Below are positions 18,863-28,481 of a DNA stretch of 64,000 nt, one piece after another; position 1 is the first letter of the stretch; the number at the start of each line of letters is the position of its first letter. Made by a program: the position numbers and the translations under genes. Where the stretch lies: positions 1 through 64,000 of the forward strand of contig JALONG010000008.1 in the NCBI GenBank assembly GCA_025455065.1, in the 5' to 3' direction. The notes under the pieces were generated by a model. That model did no database searches and was not told the DNA's origin. It worked only from the letters and a program-made list of their open reading frames with translations. The stretch is from Candidatus Kapaibacterium sp. Its GTDB lineage: Bacteria; Bacteroidota; Ignavibacteria; Kapaibacteriales; UBA4661.

Positions 18863-19144
18863 TTATGCTTCAAGAGGCTTCAAGAGTGCCTTGCGTAAGT
18901 CGTGCATGATGTTCTCAAGCTCTTTGGTATCTTCACCAATAACTAAAGCAATCAATCGCAAACGCAGTGAAGACATTGCCTACGTCGTGTTGATGGCATA
19001 GAGATATTTGCGTTCTTTGGCGTGATTATACTCCTTGAGTTCCTCTCGGACATCGTAGAGTGCCAGAGCAAGGAAATTTGCCTTTGGCGCTATAGCGGAA
19101 TACGCAATCTTTCTTCCGTATCCCAAAAGCCAAATCGCAAGGTT
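18863..19144 (-). pseudogene. Decayed ORF remnant, unidentified
   Basis: Reverse strand one frame: NLAIWLLGYGRKIAYSAIAPKANFLALALYDVREELKEYNHAKERKYLYAINTT*AMSSLRLRLIALVIGEDTKELENIMHDLRKALLKPLEA*; protein-like with an internal TAG. Confidence 0.4.
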
Positions 19145-19447
19145 TTATGAGGGTTTTGGATGTTCATGCGATAGCCCTGGGAAGAAATCGAAAATTATTG
19201 AGAGTGTTGAGATTTTTCCGTATCTTAATTGTCACATCCTTTAACCACCGAATCGTTCCCAACGATTCAGCATTGCTTCACGATTCTTCACGGTCATGCT
19301 CCTCATTCTTCCTTCCTAACTTTGCGGCGTAAACACCCGCCCTGTTTTGTTTTGTGTCAAGGCGCTTTTTTTGAGCGCTTCATCATTTCCCGCGCCGAGA
19401 AGTGTATTGTCGGCGCTGAGAATTTTTTCATTTATTCGGAGACTATT

Positions 19448-19876
19448 ATGAGTTACGACGCTCTATTTCAAGCGGCGAATGGCTTTGCTATGCTTGGTTG
19501 GTTATTGCTTGTATTCCTTCCTCGCTGGCAGTACACGCGCCGCGTTGTCATTTTCGGTACTATCTTTGTTCTCGCTGCTCTTTATGCAGTCTTGTTTATT
19601 GGGAATTTTTGGACAGTCAATAGCGGCGACGGTTTGATGACCTTAGCGGGCATTGGCGCAGCGTTCCAAAATCCTGTGGTGGCGCTTATCGGTTGGGTTC
19701 ATTACTTAGCGTTTGATATGTTTGTCGGCGCGTGGGAAGTCCACGATGCACAAACAAACGGTCTGCGGCACTTCTTGGTCGTTCCGTGTTTGATAGGCAC
19801 GTTTATGGCTGGTCCGGTGGGCTTGCTGTTGTATCTGGTCATTCGCACGATACAAACACGGCGGATAAGTGTTTAG
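19448..19876 (+). CDS. ABA4-like (DUF4281) integral membrane protein
   Basis: Four hydrophobic helices; GWVHYLAFDMFVGAWEVHDA...PCLIGTFMAGPVGLLLYLVIR is characteristic of ABA4/DUF4281. ATG at 19448. Confidence 0.85.
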   Translation: MSYDALFQAANGFAMLGWLLLVFLPRWQYTRRVVIFGTIFVLAALYAVLFIGNFWTVNSGDGLMTLAGIGAAFQNPVVALIGWVHYLAFDMFVGAWEVHDAQTNGLRHFLVVPCLIGTFMAGPVGLLLYLVIRTIQTRRISV

Positions 19877-20002
19877 TGGTCATTGGTGGATTGGTACGTT
19901 AGTCATTGGTTACTTGGTCATTAGTCATTAGCGGATTGGCGAGTATGTTTCAGACGCAAGTATTGAAGCGCCTCGTAGGACTAATGACCAAGCAACCAAT
20001 GA
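19874..20002. repeat. Family C array, copy 1, with short inverted right arm
   Basis: TAGTGGTCATTGGTGGATTGGTACGTTAGTCATTGGTTACTTGGTCATTAGTCATTAG ... ACTAATGACCAAGCAACCAATGATT. Confidence 0.75.
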
Positions 20003-20374
20003 TTATTTTTTCTGCATCATAGCACGAAAATCCTCTGCAAACGTTTGTGGGTCAATCGGTTTAGCGATGCAACCGTCGAAGCCCATTTCGATATACTGTT
20101 CGCGTTCTCCGCGACGAGCAAAAGATGTGAGTGCAAAAACGAGTGTTTGTGCGGCATTGGAGGCAGAGCGAACTTTTGTCAAAACATCTTTCCCGCTTAT
20201 TCCTTCGGGAAGGACAATGTTCGACAGAATCACATCGGCAGTGTGCGAGGAGAGCCAAGAAAGTGCGGAATTGCCATCGCCGAAATCTTCTACATGAAAC
20301 CCCGCACGCTGCAAAAGCAAGACAAAAAGTTTGCGGGTAATTTTATCGTCCTCAATAAGACAAATGGTTTGCAT
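20003..20374 (-). CDS. Stand-alone response regulator receiver
   Basis: MQTICLIEDDKITRKLFVLLLQRAGFHVEDFGDG...VILSNIVLPEGISGKDVLTKVR...LTSFARR...GCIAKPIDPQTF. Start moved to 20374. Confidence 0.85.
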   Translation of the reverse strand: MQTICLIEDDKITRKLFVLLLQRAGFHVEDFGDGNSALSWLSSHTADVILSNIVLPEGISGKDVLTKVRSASNAAQTLVFALTSFARRGEREQYIEMGFDGCIAKPIDPQTFAEDFRAMMQKK

Positions 20375-20602
20375 AACGAGTCGAAAAATGAATGTTGATA
20401 AAGGTCGCATCAGCCTAAGAATCCTCGCTGACAAAGGTGGGGTAGTGCTTTGCGGTGTTGGTAAGCACACTCTATTCTGAAGAAAAATACCATGTAATAA
20501 CACCGTACAAAATTGTACAAAACTTTGCAGTCTGCATAGAAAATTCACGTATTTTCGTTCGTAATTCTTCTTTTTCACAAAGTTTTCCGTCATGCAAGTG
20601 CC

Positions 20603-21148
20603 ATGAGTACACGCTTTCCAAAGCCGATTGCGAAAATTCTGACCGCGATACAAGCACTGTTGCCTATTACGCAAAGTGAAGCCGTTATCGTGCTGGTCTT
20701 GCTCTTGGGGCTTACGGCGGGACTGGTGTTCAAGCACTTGAGCGCAACATTCGATACAACGCCGCACAATGCCGCTTTGCGCAGCGAAGTTCTTCGTTTG
20801 GCGGACAGTTTGGCAAATGCCGAGCGGGCGACATTTGTCGGAACAACGCCTGATGCAGAGCCTGTTTTAGAACTTGCCACAGCAGATACGCTCGTGCAAA
20901 AACCGTTGCGTTTTTCGGTACAGGTTACTCCTCGCACAAAATCGGAGAAAATTACCTCAGGAAAAATTCGCCTGAATAGTGCGACAATTCAAGATTTACT
21001 GCGGCTGCCGGGAGTAGGAGAAGCAACGGCAAAAAAAATTCTTGAAGCCAGACGAGAACGTGCTTTCAAGCGCATTGAGGATATCATGCGCGTTAAGGGT
21101 ATCGGCAAAAAGAAGTTTACTGCGATGCAGCCGTTTTTGGCGTTGTAA
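20603..21148 (+). CDS. ComEA-like helix-hairpin-helix protein
   Basis: N-terminal TM segment then RLNSATIQDLLRLPGVGEATAKKILEARRERAFKRIEDIMRVKGIGKKKFTAMQPFL. Confidence 0.88.
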   Translation: MSTRFPKPIAKILTAIQALLPITQSEAVIVLVLLLGLTAGLVFKHLSATFDTTPHNAALRSEVLRLADSLANAERATFVGTTPDAEPVLELATADTLVQKPLRFSVQVTPRTKSEKITSGKIRLNSATIQDLLRLPGVGEATAKKILEARRERAFKRIEDIMRVKGIGKKKFTAMQPFLAL

Positions 21149-21757
21149 TCAAGCCAAAGGATACACAAACCACGATTCTGTGCAAACCGATACGGTTTGG
21201 GGAGCATATAACTCTTGCGCACCCGCACCACACCTTGTGAAAAAAAACTACTTGACAAACGAATTTGGATTCTGTAATTTCGGTACTTGTGTTCAGAGTT
21301 TTTTTCGGAGGAATTCGGCGACGTGTGTTACTGCTGCAAAAATGTTGTTGCGACAAATACGCCGAACTACTATCTTTCCGAGCCGTTACTCTCGCACCAT
21401 CGGAGTTCAAAGCGGTAGAAAAAAATTGCAGATTCAAAGCAAAGCGAAAAAAGTTCGAGTACAGAGAGAAATTCGAGATTGGAGAACGTAATGATAAGAC
21501 CGTACTTCGCTGCTTTGTGTGTTATTCTCCCCATTGATATCCCTCATCATCAGGCGCAATCTGACGTACTTGTTTGATTTACAAGCTATTCCACAAAGCA
21601 CCGCTTTTGTGTAGCGGTCTTGCGCTGTGCGTGGAAATAATTCGTGGCGAACGTCGCCTTAGGCGAAAGTATCGTTACTTCTCGTCTCTTGATGTGTTTT
21701 TTTTTCAAATATGACATTTTCAGTTCATTGTTTCTTTTCATTAAAATTCGTAGCACT

Positions 21758-24700
21758 ATGCGAAAAATTACAACGTTTCTGCATTACTGCGCTGCTTTTA
21801 TGCTGGTTTTGGGCATGACTTCGGCGCTGGCGCTGGCAAACGGGCGTATCGTCGGGAAGGCAACCGACGAAGACACGAATGCTCCTCTTGGCGGGGTGAG
21901 TATTAAGGTAAAAGTTGGTGGCAAAGTCCTTGGCGCTTTTACCGGTAAAGATGGCACGTATGAGATTCGGAATGTTCCTGCGGGAAGCTATGACGTATCG
22001 GCTTCATACATTGGCTTCAAAACAAGAAATGTGAAAGTAACCGTTGTTGATGATGCCGATGCTAAACTTGATTTCAAGATGCAACTTGACCTTTTGCTTT
22101 TGGAAGAGGCGGTAGTCATTGGGTATGGTACAAAACAGAAGAAAGATGTGACCGGTGCAGTTGCTCGTGTTAATGCAAGTGAAATTGCTAATCTGCCTGT
22201 ACCAAGTATAGACCAAGCATTGCAAGGTAAAGCAGCGGGTGTGCAGGTCATTACGGCAAACGGTGCTACACCGGGTGCAGCAGTAACAGTGCGTATTCGC
22301 GGCGTTGGCTCCATTGCTTCGGCTACTGAGCCGCTCTACGTTGTGGACGGTATTCCTGTTACCTCCGGCGACTTTGCGGGTATGGGCGGTGCAGCCGGAA
22401 ACGGCTATAATGCGAATGCACTTGTGGATTTGAATCCGCAAGACATTGAATCTATTGACGTGTTGAAAGATGCGGCAGCAACGGCTATTTACGGCGCTCG
22501 CGGTGCAAATGGTGTGGTCATTATCACAACGAAACGCGGTCAGGCAGGCACAACAAAATTCAACGTCAATTTGACAACTGGTTTTTCCAATCCGACAAAT
22601 AATCTTCGCGTTCTTAACCGTGATGAATTTGTTGAACTCTATACTGAAGCATGGAATAACGACATTCGTCGCGGACTTGTGTCCGGTCCGGTACGCTGGC
22701 CCGGCAATATCAATGTCAATGATGCTCGCAACAATACCGATTGGATGGGGCTTGTTCTTCAAACAGGTCGTTTGAATGAAGCAAGTGTTTCTGCAAGCGG
22801 TGGTACAGAGAAAACAAAATTCTTTACGGGCTTAACATACCGCGACGAAACGACATACGTTATCGGTAATCGTTTGGAGCGTATTAGCGGTCGTTTGAAC
22901 GTGGACCATAACGCAACTGAGGCTTTAACGCTTGGTGTCAGTGTTGGTGTTACTCGTACCGTTCAAAACAAATTTCCTGAAGCATGGGGCGGTGGTCTTG
23001 GATGGGCGCAAGCAGGTGCTTTGCCGATTTTCCCCGTGCGTAACCCCGATGGCACGTACTATCGCGGTCGTGACTTTTGGATTAACCCGATTGCCCGCTT
23101 TGAAAATACTCGTTTCACAACAGCCGGATTGCGGACACTTGCGGGCTTGTACGGCGAATTGAAAATCTTGCCGGGCTTAACTTTCCGCTCAGAAGCAAGC
23201 GTAGATTTGCTCAATCAAACTGAGGACTTTTTCCAAGGATCTGCTATTCGCGGTGAACGCGATGATGCAGGGAACTTCGTTGCATATGCAGAGCAGCGTC
23301 GTGTACAGGTTATCAACTGGAACACCAACAATTATTTCAACTTCAACACCAAAATTGCTGACGACCACGATATTCAAGCAACACTTGGTTTGCAAGCACA
23401 GCGTTCTGACCAATCTGACGCAGGTGTACGCGGTCAGCGCGGTTTTGCGAACCCATACTTGACATTGCCGGGAAATGCTGTTTTGACACAAGGTTATACC
23501 GTGTATAACTATTTTAGCTTCTTGTCCTATTTTGGTCGTGTGAGCTATAAATTCAAAGACCGCTATATTATCGGTGCTACGGCAAACTACAACGGTTCTT
23601 CGCGCTTTGGGTTGAATAATCAGTTTGGCTTTTTCCCTGCTGTTTCGGCAGCATGGGTTATTTCCGAAGAGCCATTTATGAAAGATAACGGAGCGATTTC
23701 CTTCTTGAAATTGCGCGGCAGCTATGGTTTTACCGGAAATGCAGAAATTGGCAACTTTGAATGGCGCGGTCTTTATTCGCCTTCCGGCAACTACGATGGT
23801 CGCGCTGCAATTCGTCCTTCACAGCTACCCAATTTGGATTTGACATGGGAACGTTCACGCCAACTTGATGCAGGTTTGGAATGGGCGGTTTTGGACGGTC
23901 GTATTCAAGGTACAGTCGGCTATTACAATCGTGAGTCGTATGATATGCTTTTACCTGTTTCCGTACCTGCTTCGCTTGGTTTTGCAAGTGTTCGCCGCAA
24001 TGTGGGCAGCATTACCAACTGGGGTATGGAATTTACACTGACCTCGCACAATCTCACAGGCGAATTTTCATGGCAAACAGACCTCAATCTCGCTTTCAAC
24101 CGCAACACTATCAATGATCTCGGTGGTCTGCCTGATGGCTCTATCGGCGGTCAAGGTGAAACACGCGCATTGGTTGGCTTCCCAGTTGGTACATTCTTTT
24201 TGAACCGTTTTGCGCGTATCAATGACCGCACACAGATGATTGAGGTAACACGTCGCCGTGCGGGAAATACCGTAACCTATTCCGACCAACGCACGAATCC
24301 AAGCGACCCGCGTTTGCAGCAGTTTGACCGTATGATGGTCATGGTTCGTGGTGGCGAGCCACTTTTCTATAACCTTAATGGTGATTTGACTGACCGCTAT
24401 ACCGTAGATGACCGTGTACCTCTTGGACAACCCTACCCAACGCTGTTTGGCGGTTTCACGAACACATTCCGTTACAAAGGCTTGGAACTCAACTTTACCT
24501 TTAACTTTGCCTTCGGAAACAATATCTATGACGATGCGGCAAAATGGACAGCAGGCGGCACATTTGGTGCGCTTGGTACATTGAACCAGCGCCGTGATAT
24601 TACGCTCACACGGTGGCGCCAAGACGGTGACGTTACCAACGTGCCGGCATTGACAACACAAGGCATTTACAACGATTTCAACACAGACCGTCATCTCTTG

Positions 24701-24961
24701 AGTGGTGATTTTGTCCGTCTGCGCAACTTGACACTTGCATACAATCTTCCTGCCGAATGGCTTGAAGGTATAGGCTTGCAAAGTGTTCGTGTTTCGGTCA
24801 GCGGCTTTAACCTTCTCACAATTACCAGTTTCCCCTATTGGGACCCCGAAGTTGTTCGTGATTTGGGAGGCGCTCAAGACCGTAATTTCAGTCAAGGAGT
24901 AACATTCCTTGCACCGCCGCAAGCACGTTCTGTTAATTTCGGTCTCAATATCGGCTTCTAA
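21758..24961 (+). CDS. SusC/RagA-family TonB-linked outer membrane protein
   Basis: Signal peptide; carboxypeptidase-regulatory-like domain GRIVGKATDEDTNAPLGGVSIKV; plug EAVVIGYGTKQKKDVTGAV, PLYVVDGIPV, SIDVLKDAAATAIYGARGANGVVIITTKRG. ATG at 21758. Confidence 0.96.
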   Translation: MRKITTFLHYCAAFMLVLGMTSALALANGRIVGKATDEDTNAPLGGVSIKVKVGGKVLGAFTGKDGTYEIRNVPAGSYDVSASYIGFKTRNVKVTVVDDADAKLDFKMQLDLLLLEEAVVIGYGTKQKKDVTGAVARVNASEIANLPVPSIDQALQGKAAGVQVITANGATPGAAVTVRIRGVGSIASATEPLYVVDGIPVTSGDFAGMGGAAGNGYNANALVDLNPQDIESIDVLKDAAATAIYGARGANGVVIITTKRGQAGTTKFNVNLTTGFSNPTNNLRVLNRDEFVELYTEAWNNDIRRGLVSGPVRWPGNINVNDARNNTDWMGLVLQTGRLNEASVSASGGTEKTKFFTGLTYRDETTYVIGNRLERISGRLNVDHNATEALTLGVSVGVTRTVQNKFPEAWGGGLGWAQAGALPIFPVRNPDGTYYRGRDFWINPIARFENTRFTTAGLRTLAGLYGELKILPGLTFRSEASVDLLNQTEDFFQGSAIRGERDDAGNFVAYAEQRRVQVINWNTNNYFNFNTKIADDHDIQATLGLQAQRSDQSDAGVRGQRGFANPYLTLPGNAVLTQGYTVYNYFSFLSYFGRVSYKFKDRYIIGATANYNGSSRFGLNNQFGFFPAVSAAWVISEEPFMKDNGAISFLKLRGSYGFTGNAEIGNFEWRGLYSPSGNYDGRAAIRPSQLPNLDLTWERSRQLDAGLEWAVLDGRIQGTVGYYNRESYDMLLPVSVPASLGFASVRRNVGSITNWGMEFTLTSHNLTGEFSWQTDLNLAFNRNTINDLGGLPDGSIGGQGETRALVGFPVGTFFLNRFARINDRTQMIEVTRRRAGNTVTYSDQRTNPSDPRLQQFDRMMVMVRGGEPLFYNLNGDLTDRYTVDDRVPLGQPYPTLFGGFTNTFRYKGLELNFTFNFAFGNNIYDDAAKWTAGGTFGALGTLNQRRDITLTRWRQDGDVTNVPALTTQGIYNDFNTDRHLLSGDFVRLRNLTLAYNLPAEWLEGIGLQSVRVSVSGFNLLTITSFPYWDPEVVRDLGGAQDRNFSQGVTFLAPPQARSVNFGLNIGF

Positions 24962-25018
24962 GCCTGATATTCGGGAAATCAACTGTGTTGTTTCACTTTT
25001 TTTATGATACAAACAACT

Positions 25019-26437
25019 ATGAGACTCAAACCATTATCAATTCTCAAAGGATGCGTTGCTTTATTTGCGGCTTTAGTCGTAAATTCATGCGGCAATATCT
25101 TGAATTTACCGCCGTTACAGGATTTGGATGCCGATGGTGCGCTTACCAATGCTCAAGGCATTGAAACTGCCGTAACGGGTGCATACCAAATTATTCAAGG
25201 CGGAAATATGTGGGGGGGCGATATGCTCACCATGACAGAGGTCTTTGGAGACTTTGCTTTACCTGAGCGCGGAAACTTAGATTTCCACACAGGAATGTAT
25301 GCAAACCGTAATCTCAATTTCTTCAATGCACATGGTCGGGGGCATTGGGGAGCGGCATACGATGGTATTAATCGTGTTAATAATGTTCTTGCACGCATTG
25401 GTAATGTCAGTGACCTGAGCGAAGCTAATCGTAATCGTATTCGTGGCGAGGCTCTTTTCTTGCGTGGCTTATTTCACTTCGAGCTGGTGCGCTGGTTTTC
25501 CTTACCCGCCGGAGCAACAATGGGCAATTCACAAGCAGGCATTGTTATTCGTACAGAGCCAACAAATGCCCCCGCGACACAAGGACCTCGTGCGCGAAAT
25601 ACTGTTGCGGAAGTCTATGCGCAAGTTATTCGTGATTTGACCGAAGCAGAGAATCTTCTGCCCGTTGCCGGAGCAACGGGACACATCGCAGGACGCGCTT
25701 CCAAAGGTGCTGCTGCTGCAATTTTGTCCCGCGTGTATTTCCAGCAAAATGATTTTGCTCGTGCGGCGGAGGCGGCTTCCCGCGTTATTGCCAACACAAA
25801 TTATCGCCTTGCTGATTTGAACACGGTCTTTGGTGAAAACGCTCCCAAAGGTGGTGGTTCGCCCGAAGTGGTCTTTGACATCCGCAACCGCGACGACAAC
25901 AATAGTAATGGTATCGGTGACGCTTCGCGTTATGACGGTTTCCAAATTCCGTTTATTTCGGCATCTGATACGCTGAAGCGCCTGGTTGCTTCGTTCCCGA
26001 TGAATGACCGCCGCCGTGCATATCTTCAAGAGGAAGGTGCAGCACCTGACCGCCTCTTCATCAATAAATTTGCGGCATTTGTAATGAATATTCCGGTAAT
26101 TCGTATGGGCGAAGTCTATCTTACCCGTGCAGAATCTCGCGCTGAATCGGGCGATGCGGCTGGTGCGTTAGCAGATTTGAACGCTGTGCGCGCCCGCGCA
26201 GGTATTCCCGCATTAACAGGACTGACGGGAACGGTATTGCGTGATGCTATTCGCCGTGAACGCGCTATGGAGCTTATCTTTGAAGGTGACCGATTCCAAA
26301 ACGTTAAACGGATGCGCGGTTTGAATATCAATCCGCTCAATACCAACCAACGTTTGGCATTCGATGCACCTCAGTTACTCTGGAAAATTCCGGATACGGA
26401 GATGAACGCCAACCCACAAATGCAACAAAATCCGTAA
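25019..26437 (+). CDS. SusD/RagB-family nutrient-binding outer membrane lipoprotein
   Basis: Lipobox-like AALVVNSCGN; GEALFLRGLFHFELVRWF; LTRAESRAESGDAAGALADLNAVRARAG; RRERAMELIFEGDRFQNVKRM. Confidence 0.95.
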   Translation: MRLKPLSILKGCVALFAALVVNSCGNILNLPPLQDLDADGALTNAQGIETAVTGAYQIIQGGNMWGGDMLTMTEVFGDFALPERGNLDFHTGMYANRNLNFFNAHGRGHWGAAYDGINRVNNVLARIGNVSDLSEANRNRIRGEALFLRGLFHFELVRWFSLPAGATMGNSQAGIVIRTEPTNAPATQGPRARNTVAEVYAQVIRDLTEAENLLPVAGATGHIAGRASKGAAAAILSRVYFQQNDFARAAEAASRVIANTNYRLADLNTVFGENAPKGGGSPEVVFDIRNRDDNNSNGIGDASRYDGFQIPFISASDTLKRLVASFPMNDRRRAYLQEEGAAPDRLFINKFAAFVMNIPVIRMGEVYLTRAESRAESGDAAGALADLNAVRARAGIPALTGLTGTVLRDAIRRERAMELIFEGDRFQNVKRMRGLNINPLNTNQRLAFDAPQLLWKIPDTEMNANPQMQQNP

Positions 26438-26452
26438 CCAACAAAAAAAACG

Positions 26453-26505
26453 GTGGCGTAAGAAAAGTTCTTTTTTTTGGTACTTGACTTGCGCCACTTT
26501 TTGTT
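26453..26505 (+). terminator. Terminator downstream of susD-like gene
   Basis: GTGGCGTAAG (26453-26462) ... CTTGCGCCAC (26488-26497) then TTTTTGTTG. Confidence 0.7.
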
Positions 26506-26512
26506 GTATTTT
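26484..26512 (+). promoter_or_regulatory. Putative sigma70-like promoter overlapping the terminator
   Basis: TTGACT (26484-26489), 17 bp, TATTTT (26507-26512). Confidence 0.45.
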
Positions 26513-26569
26513 CTTTTTTTTACTTTTAGAATAAAAACCTTTCTTTTTTCATTTCTTCAGGAGATTTGT

Positions 26570-27352
26570 ATGAAACTACGTTCCTTTGTATCCCTCGCTG
26601 CTGTTCTGCTCTTAACGGGCGTTTGCGGCGTATTTGCACAAATTACCACACGCTCTCTGCATCCTTCCGTTGCTATCGCTCCAGCAGGGCGCGAAATTGG
26701 TACAAACGATTCTATCCGTATCGTGTACACACCTGCGCGTGATACAGGTAACACAATGCCTAATGCTATGACACTTGTACCTCAAGTTTTTGCCTATACA
26801 ACAGCTCGTAGTGTTGGCGCTAATAATTGGGAAAGTGCTTATCAAGTTAGTGAGTGGCCTATGGTTGGCGGAAATCCGAGATTACAAATGACACGACAAG
26901 GTGCAGGTTGGGTATTGAGCATCCCGAGTATTCGCAGTTTTTATAATGTTGCCGCAGGGACAAACCTTGACCAACTCCTTTTCGTGTTTAGGAATGCAGA
27001 AGGTACTGTTCAAGGTAGAGATGTTGCAATTCAGTTGAGCCGTACTGCGACATCTGTTCGGAACAACGATATTTTCTCAAGTGCAAGCGTTTATCCCAAT
27101 CCTACGGCTGAGTATGCAAATATCAGTTTTGGTCTGAAAGCCGCTTCTACTGTGAACGTGAGAATTTTCGATGCTCGCGGCAATGAAGTCAAAACCTTGG
27201 TTAATAATCAATCATTTCCGGCAAATGCTATTCACCTTGTTGAATGGGATGCAACCAATAACAACGGCTTGAAAGTTGCAAATGGTGCATACTTCTACCG
27301 TGTTGAAGTTGGTGCTTCGATTGAAACAGGTTCGATTGTGATTAACCGTTGA
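26570..27352 (+). CDS. T9SS-sorted secreted protein with N-terminal beta module shared with the window's GH13 amylase
   Basis: Signal peptide MKLRSFVSLAAVLLLTGVCGVFAQ; C-terminus VYPNPTAEYANISFGLK...VNVRIFDARGNEVKTLV...NGAYFYRVEVGASIETGSIVINR (T9SS type A). Confidence 0.88.
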   Translation: MKLRSFVSLAAVLLLTGVCGVFAQITTRSLHPSVAIAPAGREIGTNDSIRIVYTPARDTGNTMPNAMTLVPQVFAYTTARSVGANNWESAYQVSEWPMVGGNPRLQMTRQGAGWVLSIPSIRSFYNVAAGTNLDQLLFVFRNAEGTVQGRDVAIQLSRTATSVRNNDIFSSASVYPNPTAEYANISFGLKAASTVNVRIFDARGNEVKTLVNNQSFPANAIHLVEWDATNNNGLKVANGAYFYRVEVGASIETGSIVINR

Positions 27353-27389
27353 TTTTATCTTTGACTTACTCGGATTTTCGACTTCTTCA

Positions 27390-27424
27390 AAGCCCTTTTC
27401 TTGGTATAGAGAAAAGGGCTTTTG
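27390..27424 (+). terminator. Rho-independent terminator
   Basis: AAGCCCTTTTC-TTGGTATA-GAGAAAAGGGCTTTT. Confidence 0.85.
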
Positions 27425-27512
27425 CTTTCTATATTTTTGTGTATTTTGTGCTGCTCTTGAAAAATTTCTCCTTTTGTTGAAAATGCTTCATTTAATAATT
27501 TTTTTTATCTCC

Positions 27513-28366
27513 ATGGATCCTAAAGTTACTGTCGCATTAATTGAAGATGATGTACAAGTGCGCAAATTATACCAATTTACGTTGAGGATTGTGCATTGTT
27601 TTTTTTAATGCTTTTCTCTGGAAATAGCATAAATACTCGCACAGACAAGAATGTCTGTGCCACTGAAAACTCAATACGGGCTATTCAGCAGCAAAAACCC
27701 AACTTAGTGCTTCTTGATATGAAACTCAATGACGGCAATGGGCTTGATGTATTGAGGGCTTTTCCTAATCATGATAACGAGTTCGCTCACATAGTTTTGA
27801 GCGGCTATGCAGAGTTTATGCCCGAAGCATGGGAATTTGCTCCCAAAGGCTATGTGATAAAGCCGTTTGATGATGACAAGCTAAGAACAGCTATTACCTT
27901 CGCTATCAACAAGATAAAATTACTTGCGGTTGCTCAAGTTGGCGCGGATGGAACAGGGGTGGAGGAGTACATAGAAGTACGACGCAAAATTTATACCATT
28001 GAGAATGAATTTCTCATGGTCAAAGCGGACAAGCAGGTAACACGGTTTCAGCCCAGAAAGGAAATTTTGTATTGTAGTTCAGGTCGAGACAATACTGTTT
28101 TTCATCTTGGAAGTGATTCTCGTTTTGTCGCGCCAGAGCATTTGGGAGTTTGGGAAAAAGTACTTGCACATTTTGATTTCGTAAGGATACATCGGTCATT
28201 TTTGCTGAATCTGGCATTTTTTCGTGCGATTGTCCATGACGATAAAGATGGATTGGTTGTCTTGACAAACGGTATAAAAATAAGATTATCAAGAACTTAT
28301 AAGCCAATTTTGCAAAAATCTCTCGACCAATATTATTCTAAAAATGGCGGCTTGTCGGGAAATTAA
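27513..28366 (+). pseudogene. LytTR-family response regulator with disrupted receiver domain
   Basis: ATG 27513 frame: MDPKVTVALIEDDVQVRKLYQFTLRIVHCFF* (stop 27606-27608); second frame carries IRAIQQQKPNLVLLDMKLNDGNGLDVL...YVIKPFDDDKL and LytTR domain (FVRIHRSFLLNL...RLSRTYKPILQKSL). Confidence 0.75.
27639..27660. repeat. Perfect hairpin GCACAGACA-AGAA-TGTCTGTGC
   Basis: 9-bp perfect stem with 4-nt loop inside the disrupted receiver coding region. Confidence 0.95.
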
Positions 28367-28481
28367 GGCGTATAATCGCTATACTCCACCTATTTGTAGA
28401 ATCCAAGCAAAGAGATGAAGAAAATGATAGTAATTTTGTTTGTACAAATTATCATTCTCTCATCTTTCTAAGTTTTCTGAT

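Noticed and set aside
20455-20767. N-terminal extension of the 20003 response regulator ORF
   Set aside because: Receiver begins at MQTICLIEDD (20374); upstream residues are antisense to the comEA-like gene or intergenic.
21042-21537. ORFs in the 490-nt gap before susC (21042-21491, 21265-21537)
   Set aside because: Overlap comEA in another frame or are Lys/Arg/Cys-rich without pattern; treated as non-coding.
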